This document shows positions 57,262-64,000 of a stretch of DNA of 64,000 nt, in pieces (the stretch's first letter is position 1; each line of letters begins with the position of its first letter). Below the pieces are notes generated by a model that saw only the letters and a list, made by a program, of their open reading frames with translations, did not search any database and was not told where the DNA came from. The stretch comes from Kaistia sp. 32K (lineage in GTDB: Bacteria; Pseudomonadota; Alphaproteobacteria; Rhizobiales; Kaistiaceae): contig NZ_AP024269.1 of the NCBI RefSeq assembly GCF_016629525.1, positions 4,600,001-4,664,000 on the forward strand. Direction: 5' to 3'. The position numbers were made by a program, and so were the translations under genes.

Positions 57262-58566
57262 TCAGCGCAAGGCCGGCGGCATTTCCTGATAGCCATCCGT
57301 GGCGGCGGCCTCATAGGCCGGGGCCGGCTGACGCGCCGGCGCGACCGACGCCGTCGGCGTCTGGTCGACGAACTCGACATCGACGCCGACCTTGACCAGC
57401 TTCACCAGCTCCTGCGCGTCCCAGTTGGTCAGGCGCAGGCAGCCATGGCTGTTGGTCTTGTCGATCTTGCTCGGCTCCGGCGAGCCGTGGATGCCGTAGG
57501 TCGGCTTGTCGAGGCCGATCCAGACGGTGCCGACGGGATTGTTCGGGCCGCCCGGCAGCCGCAGCGCCTTGGTGTTGTTGCCCTGCTGGAAATTGACCTT
57601 CGGACGGTACCAGTAGTCGGGATTCTCGGCGATCGCCTTGACCATGTGGATGCCCGACGGCGACGGCAGGTCGGTGCTGCCGATGGTGGCCGGATAGGCG
57701 ACGACGACGTCCCACTTCTCGTTGTAGCCGATCAGCTGGCGCGTGCTCGCGTCGGCGACCAGATGGGCGACCTTGGCCTTGGCGTTGGGGCCGACATCCG
57801 CGACCGTGATGATCGTGCCCGCCACGGTGAAATCGGCGTTCGGGTTGAGGCGGCGCAGGAACGTCTCGTCCATGTGGAACTTTTCGGCCAGAAGCTCGAC
57901 GGGATCGCGGTAGGACAGCGCCGGCAGCAGCGCCATCTCCGCATAATCCTTCGGCATCACCGGCACGAACGGGCCGGCGACGTCCTTGTCGGTGATGGCG
58001 TAATCCATCAGCACCGGGCGACTGTCTGCGGCCTGCAGGATGTCCCAGATATCCGGCCCGAGCCGGCCGTCGGCCGGCAGATTGTGCATGCTCTGCAGGG
58101 CGGAGATCGCCTTGTTGAGGTTGCCGCCCTTGTGGCCGTCAATAACGCCGGGCGAGACATGCACCCGGTCGAGCAAAATCTGCAGCTTGACCACCAGCGG
58201 ATCGGGCTTGTCGCTCTTGGCGGCCAGGGCGCCGTCGAGGGGCGTCTGGTTCACCAGCGCGACGAATTCGGGCGGAAGCGGCGACACGGCCGGACGCCGC
58301 GCGGCGGCGACCGGCGCGGGAGCAGCCGGCGCCGGCGGGGCGGCGTATTCCGCCGGATAGCGGTCATAGGCGGGCGGCGCGCGCTCGTAGTCGGCCGGCG
58401 GCGGCTCGTAGGCCCGCTCATAGGAGCGCTGCTCGTCATAGCGATCGCGCATCGATGGCTCGCCCCACTCCTGCGCGCCGGCCGGCAGGGCAAGGAGCAG
58501 CATCGCCAGGGAAGGCAACAGCGTCACGCGGGACAAGGCAACGAACAAGGCAGGCACTCCAGCCAA
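57262..58566 (-). CDS. L,D-transpeptidase (YkuD family)
   Basis: 434 aa. Signal peptide (about 1-31), a Pro/Tyr-rich linker (35-95), a peptidoglycan-binding-like helical domain (about 120-180), then the YkuD domain ending in HGSPEPSKIDKTNSHGCLRL with the catalytic Cys near residue 375 in SHGCLR. It makes 3-3 cross-links or attaches proteins to peptidoglycan in the periplasm. The start codon is uncertain (TTG 58566 or GTG 58557). It is downstream of an AT-rich palindromic upstream region. Confidence 0.9.
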   Translation of the reverse strand: MAGVPALFVALSRVTLLPSLAMLLLALPAGAQEWGEPSMRDRYDEQRSYERAYEPPPADYERAPPAYDRYPAEYAAPPAPAAPAPVAAARRPAVSPLPPEFVALVNQTPLDGALAAKSDKPDPLVVKLQILLDRVHVSPGVIDGHKGGNLNKAISALQSMHNLPADGRLGPDIWDILQAADSRPVLMDYAITDKDVAGPFVPVMPKDYAEMALLPALSYRDPVELLAEKFHMDETFLRRLNPNADFTVAGTIITVADVGPNAKAKVAHLVADASTRQLIGYNEKWDVVVAYPATIGSTDLPSPSGIHMVKAIAENPDYWYRPKVNFQQGNNTKALRLPGGPNNPVGTVWIGLDKPTYGIHGSPEPSKIDKTNSHGCLRLTNWDAQELVKLVKVGVDVEFVDQTPTASVAPARQPAPAYEAAATDGYQEMPPALR

Positions 58567-58599
58567 AATGAACGCGGCAGCATCGGCAGTCTTCCGGCG

Positions 58600-58633
58600 G
58601 AATTTAATAAATCAGGGTTAAAAATTCTTAACC
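58600..58633 (-). promoter_or_regulatory. Palindrome upstream of the L,D-transpeptidase
   Basis: GGTTAA-AAATTC-TTAACC (58616-58633) is a perfect 6-bp-arm palindrome in an AT-rich stretch. Two TTAA boxes are 6 nt apart, one short of the CtrA pattern TTAA-N7-TTAA. It lies about 50 nt before the gene. Confidence 0.4.
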
Positions 58634-58702
58634 GCGCCGCTATAGGCCTTGTCGCCTGCCCGCCACGACAGGCGACGACGCCTCGACGACCCGGATTTTG
58701 CC

Positions 58703-59326
58703 ATGAAGGATTTCTCTCTCCGCCAGAAGGGCCTCGCCTTCGTGCTGGCCGCCATCGCCGGCTATGTCGACGCCATGGGCTTTCGCCATCTCGGCGGCGT
58801 CTTCGTCTCCTTCATGAGCGGCAATACCACGCGCTTCGGCGTCGACGTCGCCATGGCCGACTGGATGAAGGCGGCCGAGATCGCCGGCATCATCGCCCTC
58901 TTCGTCGCCGGCGCGACCCTGGGCGGGCTGATCGGCCAGGATGGCGAACGCAGCCGGCGGGCGGCGATCCTCTGGACCGAGGCGGCGCTGCTCGCCATCG
59001 CCGCGGCCTCCCACAATCTCGGCATCGCCATCATCGGCACGGTCGCGATGACGCTGGCCATGGGCGTCGAGAACGCCGTCTTCCAGCGCAACGGCGCGCC
59101 TGGCATCGGCCTCACCTATGTCACCGGGGCGCTGGTCAAGGTGGGGCAGAGCCTCGCGGCCGCGCTTCGCGGCGGCGATCGCTGGGCCTTCCTGCCGAGT
59201 TTGCTGATCTGGGCCTCGCTCTGCCTCGGCGCGGTGCTGGGCGCCGTCGTCTATGGCGTCGTCGGCCTTGCCGGGCTTTGGTTCGCCTGCGCCGTGATCG
59301 CCGCGCTGGCGATTTTCGCCCGCTAA
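58703..59326 (+). CDS. YoaK/DUF1275 membrane protein
   Basis: 207 aa with six membrane segments. GYVDAMGFRHLGGVFVSFMS then GNTTRFGVDVA is the DUF1275 signature. The function is unknown, possibly transport. The ATG at 58703 is where the domain starts. Divergent from the L,D-transpeptidase, with 136 bp between. Confidence 0.9.
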   Translation: MKDFSLRQKGLAFVLAAIAGYVDAMGFRHLGGVFVSFMSGNTTRFGVDVAMADWMKAAEIAGIIALFVAGATLGGLIGQDGERSRRAAILWTEAALLAIAAASHNLGIAIIGTVAMTLAMGVENAVFQRNGAPGIGLTYVTGALVKVGQSLAAALRGGDRWAFLPSLLIWASLCLGAVLGAVVYGVVGLAGLWFACAVIAALAIFAR

Positions 59327-59535
59327 CAGGCCGGTTACGTCAGCGGAAGCGACTTATATTGCACTGCACCATGACGTCCACGTCGAATGTTGCTCTGCAT
59401 CCAGCGCAGGGCAGGCATGAGTTTTTTCGCAGTGCTCATTTCTGCGACCGCCGACTAAATTCAAATCATCAGAACGGCGACAGAGAGATCGGGCGCCACT
59501 GATAGTCCGAATGGCCGGCGTGAAAGGAACAGACG

Positions 59536-59685
59536 ATGGTCAGCCTCGTTGCCTCCTACAAGACCTGGATGAAGTATCGCGAGACCCGCAGCGAGCTTTC
59601 GCGGCTCGACAACCGCGAACTGAGCGATCTGGGCATCAATCGCGCCGACATCAAGGCGATTGCCAAGCAGGCCGCCGGATACTGA
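59536..59685 (+). CDS. DUF1127 (YjiS-like) small protein
   Basis: 49 aa. Core SELSRLDNRELSDLGINRAD then IKAIAKQAAG is the DUF1127 pattern: a basic helical small protein. AAAGGA lies 6 nt before the ATG. In Rhodobacter sphaeroides the related CcaF1 is made from a transcript that also yields the CcsR sRNAs, and the same array is seen directly after this gene. It probably acts in RNA turnover or stress response. Confidence 0.92.
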   Translation: MVSLVASYKTWMKYRETRSELSRLDNRELSDLGINRADIKAIAKQAAGY

Positions 59686-59702
59686 GAATTTCCCAGTTCG
59701 TT

Positions 59703-59818
59703 GGGGAACGAACCTCCTCCCTCGTTCCCTGCGATTAGGTGCCCCACAAACCTCCTCCCTTGTGTGGCACCATCAACTAAGGCGCCCGTCGACCTCCTCC
59801 CCGACGGGCGCTTTTTTT
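59703..59818 (+). ncRNA. Three-hairpin CcsR/cuckoo-type sRNA array
   Basis: Three hairpins in a row, each with the identical 10-nt loop ACCTCCTCCC: 59704-59729 (8-bp stem GGGAACGA), 59739-59770 (11-bp stem GTGCCCCACAA with one mismatch) and 59782-59811 (10-bp stem GCGCCCGTCG). The last is followed by seven Ts, so it also terminates the transcript. The loops carry an anti-Shine-Dalgarno sequence (CCUCC). Position just after a DUF1127 gene equals the CcsR1-4 arrangement in Rhodobacter. Confidence 0.9.
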
Positions 59819-59958
59819 ATGCGCGTTTCCAAGCGCACCGCGCCATCGGCGCCGATCCCGAACGATCTCCCCGCCTGCCCCTTGAAATCGATGCCGCCGC
59901 ACGCCCATCTGCGTTTCCGCAACGCGGACGCGGACGTCCGCGAACCATCGGGGTCAAC

Positions 59959-60459
59959 ATGGCGCTATCGATCTACGAAGCTTCGCTTCCGGTCTTCATC
60001 CGCTCGTTCGGAAATCTCCAGGCGATCCTCGACAAGGCCGTGGAACAGAGCGTCCGCGACGGCATCGATCCGGCGACGCTGATCGAGGCGCGGCTCGCGC
60101 CCGACATGCTGCCGCTCTCGGGCCAGGTGCAGCGCGCCAGCGACACCGCCAAGGGCGCCGCCGCGCGGCTCGCCGGCATCGACAATCCGAGCTTCGCCGA
60201 TACCGAGACGACGTTTCCCGAACTGAAGGCCCGCATCGGAAAGACCGTCGCTTTCCTGAATTCGGTCAGGCCCGAGCAGCTCGAGGGCAGCGAAACGCGG
60301 ACGATCTCGATGCGCAACGGCGCGGTCCAGCTCGACGGCCGGACTTATCTGTTCACCCATGCGCTGCCGAACTTCTTCTTCCACGTCTCGACCGCCTATG
60401 GCGTGCTGCGCCACAAGGGCATCACGATCGGCAAGGCGGATTTCCTCGGCAACCGCTAG
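59959..60459 (+). CDS. DUF1993 protein
   Basis: 166 aa, all one domain. SFGNLQAILDKAVEQ, ARLAPDMLPLSGQVQRASD then AKGAAARLAG, FPELKARIGKTVAFL and the terminal FFFHVSTAYGVLRHKGITIG then KADFLG are the family marks. It is helical and DinB-like in fold, with no assigned function. The ATG at 59959 starts the domain; the longer frame upstream runs through the sRNA array and is not used. Confidence 0.9.
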   Translation: MALSIYEASLPVFIRSFGNLQAILDKAVEQSVRDGIDPATLIEARLAPDMLPLSGQVQRASDTAKGAAARLAGIDNPSFADTETTFPELKARIGKTVAFLNSVRPEQLEGSETRTISMRNGAVQLDGRTYLFTHALPNFFFHVSTAYGVLRHKGITIGKADFLGNR

Positions 60460-60471
60460 CGCGCCCGCCGG

Positions 60472-60711
60472 TCACCGCGCGGGGGCGGCCCGGCTCCGCG
60501 CCGGGTCGCGCCGCCAGCTGCCGCCCTTGTCCGTATCCGCCAGCCAGCCGCCCAGCTCGCGCTCGCTCGGCGTGCAGCGGTCGGACTTCCGGCAGTCGGA
60601 CGCGGCGACAGGCTTCGGCGCCGCCTCGGCCCCGGAGGCCGCGCGAGTCGTCGCGCCGGCGCCGAGCAGGAGCGCGACGATCGCGATGGCAAATCCGGTC
60701 TCGCGGGGCAT
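60472..60711 (-). CDS. Small secreted hypothetical protein
   Basis: 79 aa with a signal peptide (1 to about 24). The mature part has two Cys (in ASDCRKSDRCTPSE) and a basic tail. AGGAGGA lies 4 nt before the ATG at 60711. It converges with DUF1993 and follows glpK on the same strand. No known family. Confidence 0.6.
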   Translation of the reverse strand: MPRETGFAIAIVALLLGAGATTRAASGAEAAPKPVAASDCRKSDRCTPSERELGGWLADTDKGGSWRRDPARSRAAPAR

Positions 60712-60805
60712 GGCGTCCTCCTGTTCGAGGCCGCCAGCATACCGCGTATCGGAAGAAGGGGCTGTGACAGCGATCACGCTCGGGTCACGCCAGCCGCGGC
60801 TCGCT

Positions 60806-62293
60806 TTATCGCGTCAGCGTCCGCCGCACGGCATCGCGCCATCCGGCGAGCTTCGCCTCCCGCACCTCCGCCGCCATGGTCGGCACGAATTTCTGGTTGA
60901 GCCGCCAGCTCGCGGCGAAACCCGCCTCGGCCGGCCAGACGCCAGCCTGCCGTCCGGCGAGCCAGGCCGCGCCGAGCGCCGTCGTCTCCAGCACGACCGG
61001 CCGGTCGACCGGCGCATCGAGGATGTCGGCGAGGTTCTGCATCGTCCAGTCGCTCGCCACCATGCCGCCGTCGACACGCAGCACCGTCTCGCCCGCCCGC
61101 GCCCAGTCGCGCCGCATGGCGTCGAGCAGGTCGCGCGTCTGGTAGCAGACGGATTCGAGCGCCGCGCGGACAAATTCGTTCGGACCCGTGCCGCGCGTGA
61201 GCCCGAACAGCGCGCCCCGCGCCTCGGCATCCCACCAGGGCGCGCCGAGCCCGGTGAAGGCCGGCACCAGATAGACCTCCTGGTGCGGATCGGCGGCGGC
61301 GGCCATCGGCCCCGACTGGTCGGCGCGATCGAGCAGATGCAGCCCGTCGCGCAGCCACTGGATCGCCGCGCCGGCGACGAAGATCGAGCCTTCCAGCGCA
61401 TAGGTCGTCTTGCCGTCGAGCCGATAGGCGATCGTCGTCAGCAGCCGGTTCTGCGACTGCACGAAATCCGAGCCGGTGTTGAGCAGCGCGAAACAGCCCG
61501 TGCCATAGGTCGATTTCAGCATGCCCGGCTGGAAACAGGCCTGGCCGAGCGCCGCCGCGTGCTGGTCGCCGGCAATGCCGGCGATGCGGATCGCCGCGCC
61601 GACCACGGCCGGATCGGTGACGCCGAAATCGGCGGCGGAATCCAGCACGTCGGGCAGGATCGCCTTCGGCACGCGCAAAAGCGCCAGCAGCTCGTCGTCC
61701 CATTCGCCGGTGCGGATGTTGAAGAGCAGGCTGCGCGAGGCGTTGGTGGCGTCGGTCGCGTGCACACGGCCGCCCGTCAGCCGCCAGAGCAGGAAGCTGT
61801 CGACCGTGCCGAAGGCGAGCTCGCCGCGCTCGGCGCGCGCCCGCGCACCCTCCACATGGTCGAGGATCCAGGCGATCTTGGTGCCGGAGAAATAGGGATC
61901 GAGCAGCAGGCCGGTCTTTGCGGTGAGCTCCGCCTCGGCGCCCGCCGCCTTCAGCTCGGCGCAGATGTCCGACGTCCGCCGATCCTGCCAGACGATGGCG
62001 TTGTGGATCGCCTTGCCGCTGGCGCGGTCCCAGACGATCGTCGTCTCGCGCTGGTTGGTGATGCCGATCGCGGCGATGTCGGTGAGCGCCAGCTTGGCGT
62101 TGGCAAGCGCGAACCGCACGGTCTCCATCGCCGTCCGCCAGATGTCCTCCGGATCGTGCTCGACCCAGCCGGAGCGGGGGAAATGCTGCGGAAATTCCTG
62201 CTGGCCGACGCCGCAGACCTGATAATTGCCGTCGAAGACGATCGCCCGCGTCGAGGTGGTGCCCTGGTCGATCGCCAGGATGAAGCTGCTCAT
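60806..62293 (-). CDS. glpK: Glycerol kinase
   Basis: 495 aa, full length. It phosphorylates glycerol to glycerol 3-phosphate. The N-terminal [15 protein letters not shown] phosphate loop, [26 protein letters not shown] and the C-terminal [18 protein letters not shown] block are FGGY-kinase signatures. The ATG at 62293 has GGGAGGACC upstream; the longer frame to 62386 is not conserved. No other glp gene is in the window. Confidence 0.97.
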   Translation of the reverse strand: MSSFILAIDQGTTSTRAIVFDGNYQVCGVGQQEFPQHFPRSGWVEHDPEDIWRTAMETVRFALANAKLALTDIAAIGITNQRETTIVWDRASGKAIHNAIVWQDRRTSDICAELKAAGAEAELTAKTGLLLDPYFSGTKIAWILDHVEGARARAERGELAFGTVDSFLLWRLTGGRVHATDATNASRSLLFNIRTGEWDDELLALLRVPKAILPDVLDSAADFGVTDPAVVGAAIRIAGIAGDQHAAALGQACFQPGMLKSTYGTGCFALLNTGSDFVQSQNRLLTTIAYRLDGKTTYALEGSIFVAGAAIQWLRDGLHLLDRADQSGPMAAAADPHQEVYLVPAFTGLGAPWWDAEARGALFGLTRGTGPNEFVRAALESVCYQTRDLLDAMRRDWARAGETVLRVDGGMVASDWTMQNLADILDAPVDRPVVLETTALGAAWLAGRQAGVWPAEAGFAASWRLNQKFVPTMAAEVREAKLAGWRDAVRRTLTR

Positions 62294-62594
62294 GGGGTCC
62301 TCCCGAACCGTATTCGGCCGGGCCGCGACGCCATGCAGCCACCCGCCGCCAGCCGGCCAGTCGCCTGGCAGGCGGCTGACGCCCATGCCGCAGGAGCCCT
62401 CCCGGAATCCGTCTCGTCGCCGATGCTAGCGATTCGCCGCCCGATGCGCGAGCGACGCCAACACCTTGACTTGATGTCCTTCTGCAACAGTTTGATCGGG
62501 AATAGGCGCGCGGGACGGATGCAGACCGAATGATGCGGAATTTTGACCGGCTGGTTGATATGCTCGACGCTGTCGAAGCCGGATAACCGAGGCG

Positions 62595-64000
62595 ATGACG
62601 GAAACACCCGATGACGTGGCCGAACAGGAACCCGAGTTCGGTACGAGGAAATCCTTCGCAGCGCTCGTGCAGGAATTCAGCGCATTCATCTCCGCGCTGT
62701 GGAATTCGTCCGGCCGGCGCAACTTCCTGCTCCTGACCATTGCCATCATCGGCGTGATCATCGCCACCTCCGGCATGCAGGTGGTGCTGAACGCGTGGAA
62801 CAAGCCGTTCTACAACGCGATCGAAACCAAGAACGTCAAATCCTTCCTCTACTATTTGATGGTCTTCGGCGGCATCGCCAGCATCCTGCTCGGCCTGAAT
62901 GTCGCGCAGACCTGGCTCGCCCAGATGATCACGCAGCAGACGCGCAAGTGGCTGACCCGCGACCTGATCGAGCAATGGCTGGCGCCACGCCGCCTCGTCG
63001 TCCTGGGCGACGCCGGCGACATCGGCATCAACCCCGACCAGCGCGTGCACGAGGACGCTAGGCACCTTGCCGAGCTCTCGACGGGGCTCGGCATCGGCCT
63101 GTTCCAGTCGACGCTGCTGCTCTTCAGCTTCGTCGGCGTGCTGTGGGTGCTGTCGAGCGGCGTCGTGCTCTCGGTCGCCAGCTACAGTTTCATCATCCCC
63201 GGCTACATGGTCTGGTGCGCGCTGATCTTCGCCCTGACCGGGTCCTGGGTCAGCTGGCGCGTCGGCCGGCCGCTGATCGGCATCGGCGTCGAGCGTTACG
63301 CGCGCGAGGCGGACCTTCGCTTCGCGCTCGTCCAGGTCAACGAAAACGCCAGCGGCATCGTGCTGAACGCCGGCGAGACCGACGAGAAGAAGCGCCTCGA
63401 CGACGAGTTGGACCGCGTGCTCGACGTCATGCGCCGCCTCGTCAACGCGGTGGCGCGGCTGACCTGGGTGACGGCCGGCTATGGCTGGATCGGCATCGTC
63501 GCGCCGATCGTCATCGCGGCGCCCGGCTATTTCGGCGGCAAGCTCTCCTTCGGCGAGCTGATGATGGTGGTCGGCGCCTTCAACCAGGTGCAGAACTGCC
63601 TGCGCTGGTTCGTCGACAATTTCAGCGCCATCGCCGACTGGCGCGCCACGCTGGCGCGCGTCATGAGCTTCCGCCAGGCGCTCGTCACCCTCGAACAGCC
63701 GCGCGACAGCGGCACGCGCATCGAATACGACCTCGATCCCCTCGGCCGGCTCGAGCTCGACAACGTGGCGGTGACGTGGACCGGCGAGCGCGCCGCGCTC
63801 GACACGCCGCATGTCGAGGTCGCGCCCGGCGACCACCTGCTGATCGTCGACCGCACCGGTTCGGCGCATCGCGCGCTGTTCTCGGCGCTCGCCGGGCTCT
63901 GGCCCTGGGGCTCCGGCAAGATCAGCCTGCCGCCGCGCAGCAAGATGATGTACATGCCGGAACGCCCCTATGTGCCGGACGGATCGCTGCGCGCCGCCCT
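62595..64000 (+). CDS. ABC transporter ATP-binding/permease (YddA/BacA-related), 3' end beyond window; degenerate Walker A
   Basis: At least 468 codons visible. An N-terminal membrane domain with about six segments (about 42-330) of the SbmA/BacA/YddA type (LNAWNKPFYNAIETKNVKSF, QRVHEDARHLAELS, YFGGKLSFGELMMVVGAFNQ) is fused to an ATPase domain. Where Walker A should be (about residues 415-430) the text is LLIVDRTGSAHRALFSALAG: the GKS/T core is absent. AGLWPWGSGKISLP that follows is canonical, so the frame is right. Either ATP binding is lost or altered. The frame leaves the window. Confidence 0.88.
   Translation, partial: MTETPDDVAEQEPEFGTRKSFAALVQEFSAFISALWNSSGRRNFLLLTIAIIGVIIATSGMQVVLNAWNKPFYNAIETKNVKSFLYYLMVFGGIASILLGLNVAQTWLAQMITQQTRKWLTRDLIEQWLAPRRLVVLGDAGDIGINPDQRVHEDARHLAELSTGLGIGLFQSTLLLFSFVGVLWVLSSGVVLSVASYSFIIPGYMVWCALIFALTGSWVSWRVGRPLIGIGVERYAREADLRFALVQVNENASGIVLNAGETDEKKRLDDELDRVLDVMRRLVNAVARLTWVTAGYGWIGIVAPIVIAAPGYFGGKLSFGELMMVVGAFNQVQNCLRWFVDNFSAIADWRATLARVMSFRQALVTLEQPRDSGTRIEYDLDPLGRLELDNVAVTWTGERAALDTPHVEVAPGDHLLIVDRTGSAHRALFSALAGLWPWGSGKISLPPRSKMMYMPERPYVPDGSLRAA

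Noticed and set aside
60774..63869. 1031-codon minus-strand open frame across glpK and the ABC transporter
   Set aside because: It is antisense to the ABC gene and out of frame with glpK. Both genes on the accepted strands have clear motifs.

Overview
The window is a high-GC chromosomal segment of an alphaproteobacterium, most likely order Hyphomicrobiales (Rhizobiales). Supporting marks are the sdhCDA order, leuB next to rpmF, the chain htpX-rsmB-heparinase-purH, a haem operon carrying an alphaproteobacterial Mic60/mitofilin homologue, DUF2794, DUF1674 (SdhAF4), DUF1344 and DUF2934 proteins, and a DUF1127 gene followed by CCUCCUCCC-loop hairpins. The genus cannot be fixed from sequence alone.

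Layout. 1-3.0 kb: succinate dehydrogenase genes sdhC-sdhD-sdhA with a DUF3052 gene, read leftwards from a promoter with a palindromic operator candidate. 3.2-7.1 kb: Rid-family protein, leuB, rpmF and a GGDEF/EAL protein. 7.4-15.2 kb: ThpR and pterin dehydratase, an aldo/keto reductase, a TesA-like esterase divergent from a YbbA/YbbP ABC exporter, a Bax-inhibitor-1 family protein and a GNAT acetyltransferase. 15.3-24.3 kb: secreted hypothetical, DUF2794, htpG with a heat-shock-like promoter, DUF1223, aconitase, and ccmA-ccmB without ccmC. 24.6-30.7 kb: purH, heparinase II/III family protein, rsmB, htpX. 30.8-41.4 kb: SdhAF4, a ParE/RHH toxin-antitoxin pair, acs, an ETFB-type lysine methyltransferase, EVE, YciI, LysR and a metallo-hydrolase, then gpsA-NUDIX-tsaD divergent from hemC-hemD-mic60-hemY, ending at a tRNA-Thr(CGT) at 44.35 kb.

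44.4-54.3 kb is the most accessory-looking part: an intact diguanylate cyclase, a SDR-MarR-BrnA-like cassette bounded by a perfect 54-bp direct repeat that duplicates the 3' end of a sulfatase-family gene, small secreted and hypothetical proteins, a two-gene Fluc (crcB) fluoride channel, a CX5R phosphatase, and a short protein bearing only the N-terminal signature of rhizobial porins. 54.3-64 kb: YihY, AI-2E-family transporter, L,D-transpeptidase, YoaK, DUF1127 with a three-hairpin sRNA array, DUF1993, glpK, and an ABC transporter (cut by the window edge) whose Walker A lysine is missing.

Repeats: two loci (7.2 and 24.4 kb) carry head-to-head pairs of a 45-48 bp hairpin element, and 18.5-19.0 kb is a nest of inverted repeats including a 348-bp MITE-like palindrome. 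The strongest non-coding find is the array at 59703-59818: three hairpins with an identical 10-nt loop ACCTCCTCCC just after a DUF1127 gene. This matches the known CcsR/cuckoo sRNA arrangement. All functions are inferred from sequence reading; no database search was run.
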